In this document: one piece after another, positions 54,271 through 63,933 of the stretch
How the letters are laid out: the number at the start of each line of letters is the position of its first letter
Position numbering within the stretch: the first letter of the stretch is position 1
Source: Chitinophaga qingshengii
Lineage (GTDB): Bacteria > Bacteroidota > Bacteroidia > Chitinophagales > Chitinophagaceae
Assembly: GCF_014529935.1 (NCBI RefSeq)
Contig: NZ_JACVFC010000001.1
Coordinates: 310,001-374,000 of the forward strand
Direction: 5' to 3'
Length of the DNA: 64,000 nucleotides
The notes under the pieces: model-generated
Told to the model about the DNA's origin: nothing
The model's input: the letters and a program-made list of their open reading frames with translations, nothing else
Databases searched by the model: none
Program-made: the position numbers and the translations under genes

Positions 54271-55524
54271 TTAGTGTGGCATCAGGGATTCCCAGATAGA
54301 AGGTGTTACATAGTGCTGATAGTCCTGAATCCGGTGAAAAGTGATAAAATTAGCGTTATGCTGGCTGTTGGCGCCAGTTGCTTCATCATCAAATGCAGTG
54401 CGTGACACGAAGATAATATCCTGTCCGTCAAATTTAAAATCAACATACTGAAAGCCATGCTTCAATATATCATGATGTGTCAGCACAATTCCTTTCACGG
54501 TCCAGTGAAGCAGGTCGGGGGAAGATAGGAGCGCCAGGGTATTTCTGGTCCGTTCAGCATTTCCTCCTTTGTAGATATCAGGAACATAGTTGCTGATCGA
54601 CCAGTATTGACTACTTAGTGAGTCGTATAGAATGGTGAATTTTTTGCACCCGCCCGGAAATAGCACAAAGCCGGTTGAAGGATCAAAGGAGGCTGTGGCG
54701 CCATCAGCAGAGATCCTGATCATTGATGCCAGCTCATCGCCATTAACCTGGTAATTGGTCCTTAAAATATCCACCACATCTCCTGAAGGCGTAACCACCG
54801 CATTTCCCTCCAGCCAACCACCAAAGTCACCGCCGAGATAAGCCGCATTAAAGGGCATCCGGTTAGTTTGTTTCCAGCTGGATGCTTTTAACAAATCACT
54901 GGTATCGGAAGCAGAAATCACAAAGGCCCTGAATGATTGTCCCCAAACGCTGCCGCCTCCCATCAGGTCTTCCATTCCCCGCCACAGCCGGCCGTTATGA
55001 CTGATCACTGGTGTAGGCGCGCAATGATATCTGCCGTCCTGGCGGATTCTCCCCGACTCCCCGTCCACCGGGTTGGTCCAGGTCTGCCCCTTGTTGTCCG
55101 ATCTCCTGATCAGAATATCGCCCCCGGATTTTGAGGTCCCCATGATATACAAAGCGCCCTTGTGATAAAATAGCTGTGACCAGAACTGCCCCTGCAATGT
55201 GGCCGTTTTATTCCATGTTTTTCCTTTATCTGTTGACAGGTACACCCAGGTATCCGGTGTTTCCACATACGGCGCCAGGGTGCTGTTGAGATCGCAGGAA
55301 GCTACATAACTGCCATCCGGCAGGATACACACAGAGGGGGACCCCAGGTAGATCTGGGTAGACTGGAGGGAATGCTCCACTACCACGCCGGGAACTGTAT
55401 TCGCCCTACAAAGGCTATCACATTCCATCGTCAGCCTATTGCTTTCCTTTGAGCATGCCATTACCAGTAATGTAGCCAGGATCAAAATAGACCCGGTTGT
55501 TTGTTTTATGATAGGATAAGACAT
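54271..55524 (-). CDS. BNR/sialidase-like beta-propeller lipoprotein (locus F, copy 1)
   Basis: A 417-residue lipoprotein starting MSYPIIKQTTGSILILATLL with the lipid Cys in VMACSK. The open frame reaches back into the upstream gene at 55566, but ATG at 55524 gives the signal peptide. Propeller blocks match the neighbour: YLGSPSVCILPDGSYVAS, STDKGKTWNKT, RSDNKGQTWTNP, HCAPTPVISH, GGWLEGNAVVTPSG and FQYVDFKFDG. The 53078 copy has a cleavable signal instead of a lipobox, so the pair is probably split between surface anchoring and the periplasm. Catalytic residues are not assignable by eye. Confidence 0.78.
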   Translation of the reverse strand: MSYPIIKQTTGSILILATLLVMACSKESNRLTMECDSLCRANTVPGVVVEHSLQSTQIYLGSPSVCILPDGSYVASCDLNSTLAPYVETPDTWVYLSTDKGKTWNKTATLQGQFWSQLFYHKGALYIMGTSKSGGDILIRRSDNKGQTWTNPVDGESGRIRQDGRYHCAPTPVISHNGRLWRGMEDLMGGGSVWGQSFRAFVISASDTSDLLKASSWKQTNRMPFNAAYLGGDFGGWLEGNAVVTPSGDVVDILRTNYQVNGDELASMIRISADGATASFDPSTGFVLFPGGCKKFTILYDSLSSQYWSISNYVPDIYKGGNAERTRNTLALLSSPDLLHWTVKGIVLTHHDILKHGFQYVDFKFDGQDIIFVSRTAFDDEATGANSQHNANFITFHRIQDYQHYVTPSIWESLMPH

Positions 55525-55555
55525 TGGTTTGTTGTTTTTTGGGTAGATGGAAAAA

Positions 55556-56632
55556 TCAGTAATCAAACACTCCCAGCTCGGCGAAGGTCATGGTAATATT
55601 GGCAGCAGTATTCCATTGGTCTACCGAACTGAACTTCAGATAACGGGCTGATGTACGGCCGGTAGGAATGGTATGGTACTGGTTGTCGTAATACTTTTCT
55701 TTTTCAAGAAAGGTCCCGGCTTTTGTCCACGTGACGTTATCGTTACTGATGTACATATCGAAATTTTTACAACCGGCGCCGTTCCAGCTGGCCGGGGATT
55801 CCACCATAACAAACCCCGAGAAGGTTGTTTGCCTGCCCATGTCAATCGTAATAATGTGGGGGTTGGTGGGCCGTGGAACGGCTGTCCAGCTGCTGTTCCA
55901 CCAGGTATTGTTTTTATTGTCGATCAGGTTGGATGCCGGGTAATTTGCCTGGAAGCTGGAAGCATAGATAACAGACCAGCCTGTTTTCGGCTGAATAACA
56001 GGGATCGTATTAACAGACAAAGCCCATTGACTGGTTTGCCCCGCGGTAACATTTCCTTCCATAAACTGATCGGCGAAGCCGGTGTTTACTTTGTATTTTC
56101 CTGGCGCCAGGTTATAATATTTCACGATCCCCTGGTAGTCTGATTTACTTTTTACGATCTCAGTTTCCGTGCTTCCCTGCACCAGGTACAGCGTAAGGTT
56201 AAGCCCCGGCGCTACAGCTCCGTTTTTATCTGTCACATGAAGTACTACATTCCCATTTTCAGCCGGTTGCGGACGCATGAGCAACTGGAGCGACCACTGG
56301 TAGATCTTACCGCTTTCCACTGTTTGAAACAGGGTATCCGGGAGTATCCCCAATGTTTGGGAAACATGATAAAATGCATAATCGGCAGCTCCCAGTTCTT
56401 TAAAACAAACTTTCCCGTTTTCATCGGAAACAATTTCCTTATAAGGGAAACTGGTATCGTTGACCAGTGCCGTTGCCCCGATGGCTGCACCTTTGACCGG
56501 ACGGCCCTTATAATCGACAATCAGCAGTTCGACAGTCGATTTGGTCAGATTGGGTGCATATAGGTTATCCGGTTTACAGGCGGCTACCTGGAAAAAAAGG
56601 ATGACAAGCAGGCAATACAATACGTACTTCAT
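55556..56632 (-). CDS. F5/8 type C (discoidin) domain lipoprotein (locus F)
   Basis: A 358-residue lipoprotein (MKYVLYCLLVILFFQVAAC, Cys19). Two Ig-like/carboxypeptidase-regulatory-like modules come first (VDYKGRPVKGAAIGA, VTDKNGAVAPGLNLTLYL), then a discoidin/CBM32-like domain from about residue 225 (ASNLIDNKNNTWWNS, PHIITIDMGRQTTFSGFVMV, DMYISNDNVTWTKAG, SARYLKFS). Discoidin domains bind carbohydrate; sitting right after SusD, this is likely the surface glycan-binding protein of locus F (SusE/F position). Confidence 0.85.
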   Translation of the reverse strand: MKYVLYCLLVILFFQVAACKPDNLYAPNLTKSTVELLIVDYKGRPVKGAAIGATALVNDTSFPYKEIVSDENGKVCFKELGAADYAFYHVSQTLGILPDTLFQTVESGKIYQWSLQLLMRPQPAENGNVVLHVTDKNGAVAPGLNLTLYLVQGSTETEIVKSKSDYQGIVKYYNLAPGKYKVNTGFADQFMEGNVTAGQTSQWALSVNTIPVIQPKTGWSVIYASSFQANYPASNLIDNKNNTWWNSSWTAVPRPTNPHIITIDMGRQTTFSGFVMVESPASWNGAGCKNFDMYISNDNVTWTKAGTFLEKEKYYDNQYHTIPTGRTSARYLKFSSVDQWNTAANITMTFAELGVFDY

Positions 56633-56654
56633 AGCATCTTTTTATTTTAATGTA

Positions 56655-58664
56655 TTAAAAACCGATTGGTGGAAGATTGGCTCCTACCGGCCATCCGGGA
56701 TTCTGGTAAATGGGAGACGCCGAAACATCTGCGCCCACAGCCGTGATCAGAAAATGCTGATAGGCAATAGGTTCAAGATAATGAGCCATCGTCCAGCCGT
56801 AACCGTTATAAACAAATTCTTTCCCGGTTTTTTGATAAGGGCGCAGATACTTGCCAAGCGCGGGACTTGATACAGTGGCATTAGGAGTACCATAGGTGAT
56901 GGTAAGACTTCCCCCCGCATCTTTATACCACTCCTGCATGGGCCCCCAAAGTTTAAATCCTTCTATCTGGTATTTGGATGTAATCATTTGATCCAGTGCC
57001 CTCCAGCGTCTCAGGTCCATATTACGCAAACCTTCACCGATAAATTCACAGCGCCGTTCCCGCCGTATGTTGTATAAGGCTGGACTGATCAGTTGCCCGC
57101 CGGAATAAGCCGCCCAATCGTTCTTTGCCTCTTCAGTCATTTTAGTAGCAGTGATGGTGCGGCTGTAATCCGTATTCACTTTTGCCCTTGCCCGGATGGC
57201 TTTCCAGTATTGATCTGCTTTTCCGTCAAGCGCTCCTGTTCTTTCAGAACAGGCTTCCATGTAGTTCAGATAAGCCTCAGCAGCTCTGAAAACAACACTG
57301 CCTACATCGAAAGCGTGTAGTGCATCATTATTTAATCCTTTACGGATTGTGTATCCGGTAAAATAGGCCAGCGCCTCGGAGGAGCTGGTTAATATCGGGT
57401 AGGTTTCCGTAATACCCAGTTGCACCAGGTTGGATTCCTTCAAAACGTTTACCTGCCCAGGTTCTTTAAGAAACAGCCATAGCCGGTTATCCCGCTGTTT
57501 ACGGACATCAGCGATATAATCGTCTCCCTTGTACCCGGAGGCATTGTCGTATATCGGAAGACCATTTTCCATCAGAAAATTATCAACATAACCTCTTGTC
57601 AGTCCGATTCTGTAATTACCTGCCGACGCATATTGGCTCACATTATTCCGGATATTGGCGCCGTAAGCGTCGAATTGCCGCCATAACAGTACTTCCTGGA
57701 ACTTGCTCATATCATAGGCACTGAACATATCATAATAGTCGTTGGGCAGGTCCTGCAGCGATTGCTGTAGTTTACCGGTGTTGTTTACCAGCGGAACATT
57801 ATCTGCTACCATAGCCGCTGACACCATCGCCTGCGACAACAGCCAGTCGATTTCGCCATTGATATCGCCAGCCTGATACCGGTAGTTGGCATTATAGGCT
57901 TTCTCTGCTCCCGGCCATCCGGGACCGTTTGGCACAAAGGCCGTATTTCTGAAATATTTGAGGAAAGTAGCCTCATATAAGGCGACCCTGGACTTAACCA
58001 GGTAAGCGCAATTTTTGGACAACCTGTTCTTTCTGCCGTCCGGTGCATTCTCCTGCAACAGTTGAATGGCTTTGTCCAGGTCGGAAAGGATAAAACGTAC
58101 CACTTCCGGGTGAGGTTTGCGTTTACTTGCTTCTGTAAGCACCTCCGCATTGTCGCTCATAATATCTGTAATGATGGGGAAATCGCCCAGCGCCTGTACT
58201 TTCAGGAAATAATCCCAGGCCCGGAAGAAATATATTTCACCAATGCAATGATCAATGGCGGCGCTGTTGCCCTTTAATTTACCAGTCTCTTTCCGGGGTA
58301 GGACTGTTTTAAGAAAGTAGTTGTATTTATAAATATTCGTGAACTCCCAGCTGCCACCTTTCTGCGGTACCCTGTATTCACCGGGAACATACTTCAGGGA
58401 ATATTCCAGGGAAGCCATATTGTCCGTATGTTCATCTACCCCCATCATACCGAAGCCTCTTGTACCCGGGCCGTAATGACTGGGAAGTGTATTGTTGTTA
58501 TACATGTTAAGACTATAGGATTCTATGTCGGCCTGCGACCACAGGAAATCCTCGGGAGTGATATTTGACAAGGGTTCCCTGTCCAGGAATGTTTTGGTAC
58601 AGGCTCCTGTCAGCATCCCCGCAGCCAACAATGTGTATAGTGTAATGCGTTGAATTGACTTCAT
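56655..58664 (-). CDS. SusD/RagB glycan-binding lipoprotein, large (locus F)
   Basis: A 669-residue surface lipoprotein, over 100 residues longer than the other SusD proteins here. Signal ends AAGMLTGAC (Cys22). Family features: FLDREPLSNITPEDFLW, GEIYFFRAWDYFLKVQALGD, NCAYLVKSRVALYEATFLKY, FRAAEAYLNYMEACSER, RRERRCEFIGEGLRNMDLRR, and a modified terminus (YQNPGW in place of QNTGY). Partner of the SusC encoded 13 nt upstream. Confidence 0.94.
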   Translation of the reverse strand: MKSIQRITLYTLLAAGMLTGACTKTFLDREPLSNITPEDFLWSQADIESYSLNMYNNNTLPSHYGPGTRGFGMMGVDEHTDNMASLEYSLKYVPGEYRVPQKGGSWEFTNIYKYNYFLKTVLPRKETGKLKGNSAAIDHCIGEIYFFRAWDYFLKVQALGDFPIITDIMSDNAEVLTEASKRKPHPEVVRFILSDLDKAIQLLQENAPDGRKNRLSKNCAYLVKSRVALYEATFLKYFRNTAFVPNGPGWPGAEKAYNANYRYQAGDINGEIDWLLSQAMVSAAMVADNVPLVNNTGKLQQSLQDLPNDYYDMFSAYDMSKFQEVLLWRQFDAYGANIRNNVSQYASAGNYRIGLTRGYVDNFLMENGLPIYDNASGYKGDDYIADVRKQRDNRLWLFLKEPGQVNVLKESNLVQLGITETYPILTSSSEALAYFTGYTIRKGLNNDALHAFDVGSVVFRAAEAYLNYMEACSERTGALDGKADQYWKAIRARAKVNTDYSRTITATKMTEEAKNDWAAYSGGQLISPALYNIRRERRCEFIGEGLRNMDLRRWRALDQMITSKYQIEGFKLWGPMQEWYKDAGGSLTITYGTPNATVSSPALGKYLRPYQKTGKEFVYNGYGWTMAHYLEPIAYQHFLITAVGADVSASPIYQNPGWPVGANLPPIGF

Positions 58665-58677
58665 AAGAATAACGTTT

Positions 58678-61600
58678 TTAAAAAGTAACGCTGCAACCTG
58701 CAGACATCACCCTGAATAAAGGGTATACAACGGCTCCGTCAGTTTGTCCGTCAATGGTTTCCGGATCAAAAATTTTACTAAGCCGCGTGCCGGTCCAGAG
58801 GTTCTCGCAGGATATGTACAGGCGCAGGTTACTGAGCTGTATTTTCTGCAACATGGAAGCCGGCAGCGTATAGCCCAACTGTAGGTTTTTAAGCCTGATA
58901 TAGGAGGCATCCTGCAGGTACCTGGTCTGGGGCAGCTGATTTTTTGCACCACCGCTGAAAAGCGGTCTGGGATAATAGGAGTCCAGGTTCTGTCCCAACG
59001 GATGATTAGGGTTTTCCCGGAAATAGTTCATATGTTCATCAAACGCCGTAGACCACCAAATTCCTTTCTGACCGATTCCCCAAAAGAAGTAACTGTCGGT
59101 ATATACTTCTCTTTTCATTACTCCCTGGAAAAAAGCATCAATAGAAATACCTTTCCACTCCGCCCCGATATTGAAAGCGTAGTTCATTCTCGGCAGACTG
59201 TTGCCGATAATGCGCATATCTCCCGGATTGAATACCGTACCCGCTCCACCATCAATTTTCCCGTCGTTGTTAAGATCTCTGTACATGATATCCCCTGCCT
59301 CCCACCGGGAGCCGATGGCATTTTGTCCGCCTTTGGGAAGTGTGGCCAGGTGGTCGTTCATTTGTTGCTGGCTTCTGGCGATGCCAATGGTCTCATATCC
59401 CCAGATCTCTCCCAACTGCTGCCCTGTCCTGTAAGTCCCCAGTACCCCTGTAACATTGGGATAGTTAGTGATAACCGTGGTGGAGTTAGCGATAGAGAAT
59501 TTCAGGTTATATCTTAGTTTCCCTATTTCATCTCTCCAGGCTGCAGAAGCCTCCCAGCCTTTCGTACGCAGATCGGTGTTATTAACCAGTGGAACAGCTG
59601 TTCCGAGGGTTACCGGTAGCTCCGGCGCGGGGCCTATCATATTGCGCGTGTTGCGGATGTAATAATCAACGGAGGCTGACAGGCGATCCCGGAACAGGCT
59701 GATATCGGCGCCGGCATTCCAACTTTCCACCTGCTCCCAGGAAAGGCTACTGCTGATCAGCGCCGGTGCGCTGCTGGTATTGGGACGGAGATTGTTGATC
59801 AGCCAGGCGCCGCCACTGGTGGTATAGGGTATGGTCTGATAAGTGGGATAAAGGCTGTTGGTATTCTGGTTGCCCAGTTTTCCATAGGAAGCCCTTAATT
59901 TCAATACGTCCAGGGAGGCATGGAAACGGTCCATAAACGGCTCGGAAGCCAGGTTCCATCCAAGGGAAACAGACGGAAACCAGTTCCATCTTTTATCTTC
60001 CCTGAACCTGGAAGTACCATCATAACGCATATTGAACTCCAACAGGTACTTATTTTTGTAGTTGTAATTGATCCTTTCAAAGATACCGGCTGTGGCCCAG
60101 TGATCATACACGCCGTTGATTTTCGGTACCACGGGCTTTCCATTGGCATCCACACCGGAAGTAAGGTCCAGCACAGGCGAAGAAGGAAGAATAATCCCAT
60201 TCCGGAGAGCGGTCAGGTCCCTGTTTTTACTGAGTTCATTCTGATACCCCAGCATAAATTTCAGGTTATGGACCCTGTTGATGCTGGTAGTATATTCCGA
60301 ATAAATATTGGTGTTAAAGAAATTACTTCTGGCAACGTTTTCACTGACCAGGCTGACAGGTTGGAAAGTATACGGGTTGCCATCTACGTCATGGTTATAG
60401 GTGATCTGCTGATCGGAATGATTAAATAAAAAACGTTGCCGGTAATTCAACTCAGCAAAGGTTTTCCAGTTTTTAACCGGTTCCAGCACCACCTGAACCT
60501 GGTGATAATACCAGTCTGTTTGTTTGCTGATACGCCCGCCATCTCTCAGGTTAAGCGCAGGTGACGGGGCGGCAAAAAGATAGCCGTTAGGATCGTAAAG
60601 AGGCAGTACCGGCCAGCCTTGCCGGGCAAGGTCATAAAAGAAGCTGGCCGTAAGGTAGTAAGGCTTGGCATTGGTTTCGTGCACATATCTTAAAGCATAA
60701 TTGAGCTGGGCCCATTTTTTCAACTGGCTGTTGAGCTTCGCAGTAGCGGTATAACGTTCATAACCGTCTTTATTGAGTTTTATCAGCCCTTTCTGGTCCA
60801 GGTAGTTGCCTGATACATAGTATCGCAGTTTATCGGTTCCCCCGCTGACACTCAGATTGTGCTCATGGGCGAGTGTATTATCATCATAGAGCGCCTTGTA
60901 CCAGTCTATGTTATCATTTCCTTCATTATAGCCGCCGGCCCATTCTTTTGGATTGGCTGCAGATACAGGAATATTTGTTTTTAAACTGCCTGCCTGGAAG
61001 TCGCGGATGCGCTGAATGCGTTCATCCGAGAAAAGCGGCGTAGTACCGCTGTTATAGGCAGCATCGTTGAAGTAAAGGGCAAACTGGTAGGAATCTGCCA
61101 TGTGCGGTGTATTAACCGGCTGGTTGAGCCGGAAATTGTTATTGTAAGAGATGACCGACTTTCCTGTTTTTCCTTTCTTAGTGGTGACCAGCACCACGCC
61201 AAAAGCCGCCCTGGAACCATATATGGAAGCGGTGGAGGCATCCTTTAAAACGGAAATGTTGTCTATATCGTTTGGATTAACCGAGTTAATATCTGCTTCC
61301 ATCCCATCTATCAGGATAAGCGGAGAGCCGGAAGAGCCGATACCGATGGTGGTAACACCGCGAATATTGATCGTTGGATTGTTATCAAGCCCGCCGCCCG
61401 TACTCTGGGAGATATTCAGTCCGGGCACCAGTCCCTGCAGCATTTGCGTAGCGTTCCTGACCGGGCGTGACGCCATCTCTTTCATATCCACTGTTCCCAC
61501 TGCCCCGGTAAGATTTACTTTTTTCTGTGTCGCAAATCCAACTACTACCACGTCTTCCAGATTTTTAGCGTAACGCTGCAACATGATCTCGACGTTGTTT

Positions 61601-62154
61601 TTTCCGCTCGTACTAACGGAAGCAGGTATATATCCGATGCAGGATGCTTCCAATGTACTGCCCTCCGGGACGTTCAGGGAAAATCTCCCATCATCACCGG
61701 TTACCGCTCCGCCTCTGACAGATTTTGCCGAGATGGAAACACCCTTTACCGGGTTGGCAGTTTCATCGCGGACGATGCCGCTTACCAGCACCAGGCCGCG
61801 AGACGGAGCATGGACCTGTGTGATGGCAAATGTATTCCCATTCCGGTTAAAGGTTAACCCTGCAGGACGCAGTACCCTGTTCAGCAGAGAATCAATAGGA
61901 ATATTGGAGACAGACAACGTAATGTTCTGCTCAGGGGGAATTATCTGGTCGCGGTAAGTAAAACGGTATTCCGTTTTTTTCTCAATAATGTTCAGAAATG
62001 TTTTTAAACTTTCGTTGCGAACGGCAACGGTTATACGGTCATTTTGCTGCCCATAACCGGTGGCCGTCAGCAATAACAATAGCCCTATGTACAGGGACAA
62101 CAACCTTTTCCCCGGAGGAGACAGGTAGATGATGGAAATTTTTTTTTCTTTCAT
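58678..62154 (-). CDS. SusC/RagA TonB-dependent outer-membrane transporter with STN domain (locus F)
   Basis: A 1158-residue outer-membrane glycan importer. Signal segment LLSLYIGLLLLLTATGYGQQ (about 18-37); STN about 42-110 (LKTFLNIIEKKTEYRFTYRD); carboxypeptidase-D-like domain about 120-195 (ANPVKGVSISAKSVRGG); plug with VVVVGFATQKKVNLTGAVGT; signature VLKDASTASIYGSRAAFG near 305; barrel to the C-terminus SAGCSVTF. STN matches the sigma/FecR pair upstream. A small hairpin (TGCTCC 62218-62223 with GGAGCA 62231-62236) is in its 146-nt leader. Confidence 0.95.
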   Translation of the reverse strand: MKEKKISIIYLSPPGKRLLSLYIGLLLLLTATGYGQQNDRITVAVRNESLKTFLNIIEKKTEYRFTYRDQIIPPEQNITLSVSNIPIDSLLNRVLRPAGLTFNRNGNTFAITQVHAPSRGLVLVSGIVRDETANPVKGVSISAKSVRGGAVTGDDGRFSLNVPEGSTLEASCIGYIPASVSTSGKNNVEIMLQRYAKNLEDVVVVGFATQKKVNLTGAVGTVDMKEMASRPVRNATQMLQGLVPGLNISQSTGGGLDNNPTINIRGVTTIGIGSSGSPLILIDGMEADINSVNPNDIDNISVLKDASTASIYGSRAAFGVVLVTTKKGKTGKSVISYNNNFRLNQPVNTPHMADSYQFALYFNDAAYNSGTTPLFSDERIQRIRDFQAGSLKTNIPVSAANPKEWAGGYNEGNDNIDWYKALYDDNTLAHEHNLSVSGGTDKLRYYVSGNYLDQKGLIKLNKDGYERYTATAKLNSQLKKWAQLNYALRYVHETNAKPYYLTASFFYDLARQGWPVLPLYDPNGYLFAAPSPALNLRDGGRISKQTDWYYHQVQVVLEPVKNWKTFAELNYRQRFLFNHSDQQITYNHDVDGNPYTFQPVSLVSENVARSNFFNTNIYSEYTTSINRVHNLKFMLGYQNELSKNRDLTALRNGIILPSSPVLDLTSGVDANGKPVVPKINGVYDHWATAGIFERINYNYKNKYLLEFNMRYDGTSRFREDKRWNWFPSVSLGWNLASEPFMDRFHASLDVLKLRASYGKLGNQNTNSLYPTYQTIPYTTSGGAWLINNLRPNTSSAPALISSSLSWEQVESWNAGADISLFRDRLSASVDYYIRNTRNMIGPAPELPVTLGTAVPLVNNTDLRTKGWEASAAWRDEIGKLRYNLKFSIANSTTVITNYPNVTGVLGTYRTGQQLGEIWGYETIGIARSQQQMNDHLATLPKGGQNAIGSRWEAGDIMYRDLNNDGKIDGGAGTVFNPGDMRIIGNSLPRMNYAFNIGAEWKGISIDAFFQGVMKREVYTDSYFFWGIGQKGIWWSTAFDEHMNYFRENPNHPLGQNLDSYYPRPLFSGGAKNQLPQTRYLQDASYIRLKNLQLGYTLPASMLQKIQLSNLRLYISCENLWTGTRLSKIFDPETIDGQTDGAVVYPLFRVMSAGCSVTF

Positions 62155-62300
62155 AACGATGTGGATTGCAACCAGAGATTAATGTAACACCTGCAAAAAA
62201 AGGCAAAGGCCTTCCTGTGCTCCCTGCTGTGGAGCATATATAATGGCATCATGACAATTTGTTTCAGCTAAGGTTAGCGGGATGTTGGTTAATCCGGTTG

Positions 62301-63287
62301 TTATTTGACCTGAATTGTTATCATACTGCCGGACCGGCGGTAGGAAAAATGATAGTGCAGCTGCAGCGCTGATAAAACTACCTCTATATTTTCACCCTCC
62401 AGCGTTCCGGTAAATGTATCGTTGTTGTACCTGTTCCCCTCAATCTTTATCACTGTATTGTATTTTTGCCCAAGTTTTTTTATTACATCGGAGAATTTGG
62501 TTGACTTAAATAACAGGGTATCCTGCATCCAGGCGATTTCACTTTCCATGTCTGCTTTTGAAATGGATAGTTTTCCGTTGGTTTTGTTATATACTGCTTT
62601 TTCGTTTGGTTGTAAAACAATTGTTTCGGGCTTCCTACCCTTGGTAGTGATCCGTACAGCGCCTTCCACCAGGGCGGTTTCTACGGAATCCGACCGGTCA
62701 TAGGCTTTCACATTGAATGTTGTTCCCAGCACTTCAATAGTGAGCCAGTCGGTCGTGACCAGAAACGGCGCCTGCTGATTTTTAGTGATCTCAAAATAGG
62801 CTTCTCCCCTGTTTAACTTCACCTCTCTTTTGCCCGCGCTGAAACTGGCGGGATAGTCGAAGGTGGCCCCAGAACGGAGTATCACCAGGGAACTGTCGGG
62901 CAACTTAACATTAGTGGCGCCTCCGTTCCTGGATTCGATGGTGATGGTGGATGCGGCCACTAGCCCCCATTTTTTACTGCCTGCATAGTAATAAAAGAGG
63001 CCCGCGCCCAACGCCAATAGCAGTAATATGGAAGCAGCTATTTTAGCTGCCCTGCCGAAAATGGCGGTAACACGTCCGTTCCGGCGGATGGGCAATCCGC
63101 TGATCAGTTCATCTATATCCGTTTTCGCCGGTATACTACCCTCATATTCCATCCAGATACCAGACAAAACATTTTCCAGCACCTCGTTGTCGGTCTGTTG
63201 CAGTAAATCCCTTAGCATTTGCCGGTCAGCCGCCGGCAAGGCGCCATTGAAACTCTGCCTGATTAAATCTTCCAGATGGGTACTCAT
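62301..63287 (-). CDS. FecR-type anti-sigma factor (locus F)
   Basis: A 328-residue inner-membrane anti-sigma factor. N-terminal cytoplasmic part, membrane segment about 85-106 (AASILLLLALGAGLFYYYAG), periplasmic FecR domain about 125-230 (NVKLPDSSLVILRSGATFDY, GEAYFEI, VLGTTFNVKAYD) and C-terminal DUF4974 (IKKLGQKYNTVIKIEGNRYN, YRRSGSMITIQVK). Shorter than the other two because it lacks part of the linker before the FecR domain. Works between the SusC STN domain and the sigma factor encoded 73 nt upstream. Confidence 0.92.
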   Translation of the reverse strand: MSTHLEDLIRQSFNGALPAADRQMLRDLLQQTDNEVLENVLSGIWMEYEGSIPAKTDIDELISGLPIRRNGRVTAIFGRAAKIAASILLLLALGAGLFYYYAGSKKWGLVAASTITIESRNGGATNVKLPDSSLVILRSGATFDYPASFSAGKREVKLNRGEAYFEITKNQQAPFLVTTDWLTIEVLGTTFNVKAYDRSDSVETALVEGAVRITTKGRKPETIVLQPNEKAVYNKTNGKLSISKADMESEIAWMQDTLLFKSTKFSDVIKKLGQKYNTVIKIEGNRYNNDTFTGTLEGENIEVVLSALQLHYHFSYRRSGSMITIQVK

Positions 63288-63360
63288 TACCTTAAAAACA
63301 GTTCGTTACAGGTTAATACGAAAATGGGAATCGTATCTACTATAAAAAAGTTATTTTTTT

Positions 63361-63933
63361 TTAATCAAAGAAAAGCAGGAACAACATCAGGCCGCCAGGG
63401 CCGATTTCTTTCCGGAGAATTTGCATAGCAGCGGACAAGATATTATAGGTAGTTTGTTCATTGATACCCAGCCGTTGTGAAATTTGGGCGGGGGACAGAC
63501 CCTGTTCCTTCCTTAATTCAAATATTTCGCGTTGGCGGGGGGTTAGCTTGTCTTTTGCTGTCTGCAATCTTCTAAGGAAATAGTCAAAATCAAGTTTTTG
63601 CGTGATGTCTTCACCATTGGTATACATGGCGTCGCAATGTTCCAGGTAGTCTTCAAACACGGGGTTCCTCCATTGTTTTCTCATGGCGTCGATCACGCCG
63701 TTCCTGGCAATTTTAAAAAGAAACGATTTAAATGATTGGTCGGGATCAGCTTTTTCCCTGTGGAGCCAGATCTTGATAAAAGTCTCCTGCGTAATATCTT
63801 TGGCCATCTCTTCAGACCTGGTAAGTCTGAAGACGAATCCATATAAATTATCCGAAAACAGGTCGTATAAAGCTTTAAAGTCTTTATAGGAGCCACTGCG
63901 TAACCCGGTAACATGTATTTTATAATCGTCCAA
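63361..63933 (-). CDS. FecI-type ECF RNA polymerase sigma factor (locus F)
   Basis: A 190-residue ECF sigma factor. Region 2: RSEEMAKDITQETFIKIWLH; region 4: LTPRQREIFELRKEQGLSPA with the helix-turn-helix LGINEQTTYNILSAAMQIL. The start must be TTG at 63933: no ATG or GTG lies upstream in frame before a stop, and the next Met is inside region 2. The C-terminus is short and hydrophobic (LMLFLLFFD). First gene of locus F. Confidence 0.9.
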   Translation of the reverse strand: MDDYKIHVTGLRSGSYKDFKALYDLFSDNLYGFVFRLTRSEEMAKDITQETFIKIWLHREKADPDQSFKSFLFKIARNGVIDAMRKQWRNPVFEDYLEHCDAMYTNGEDITQKLDFDYFLRRLQTAKDKLTPRQREIFELRKEQGLSPAQISQRLGINEQTTYNILSAAMQILRKEIGPGGLMLFLLFFD

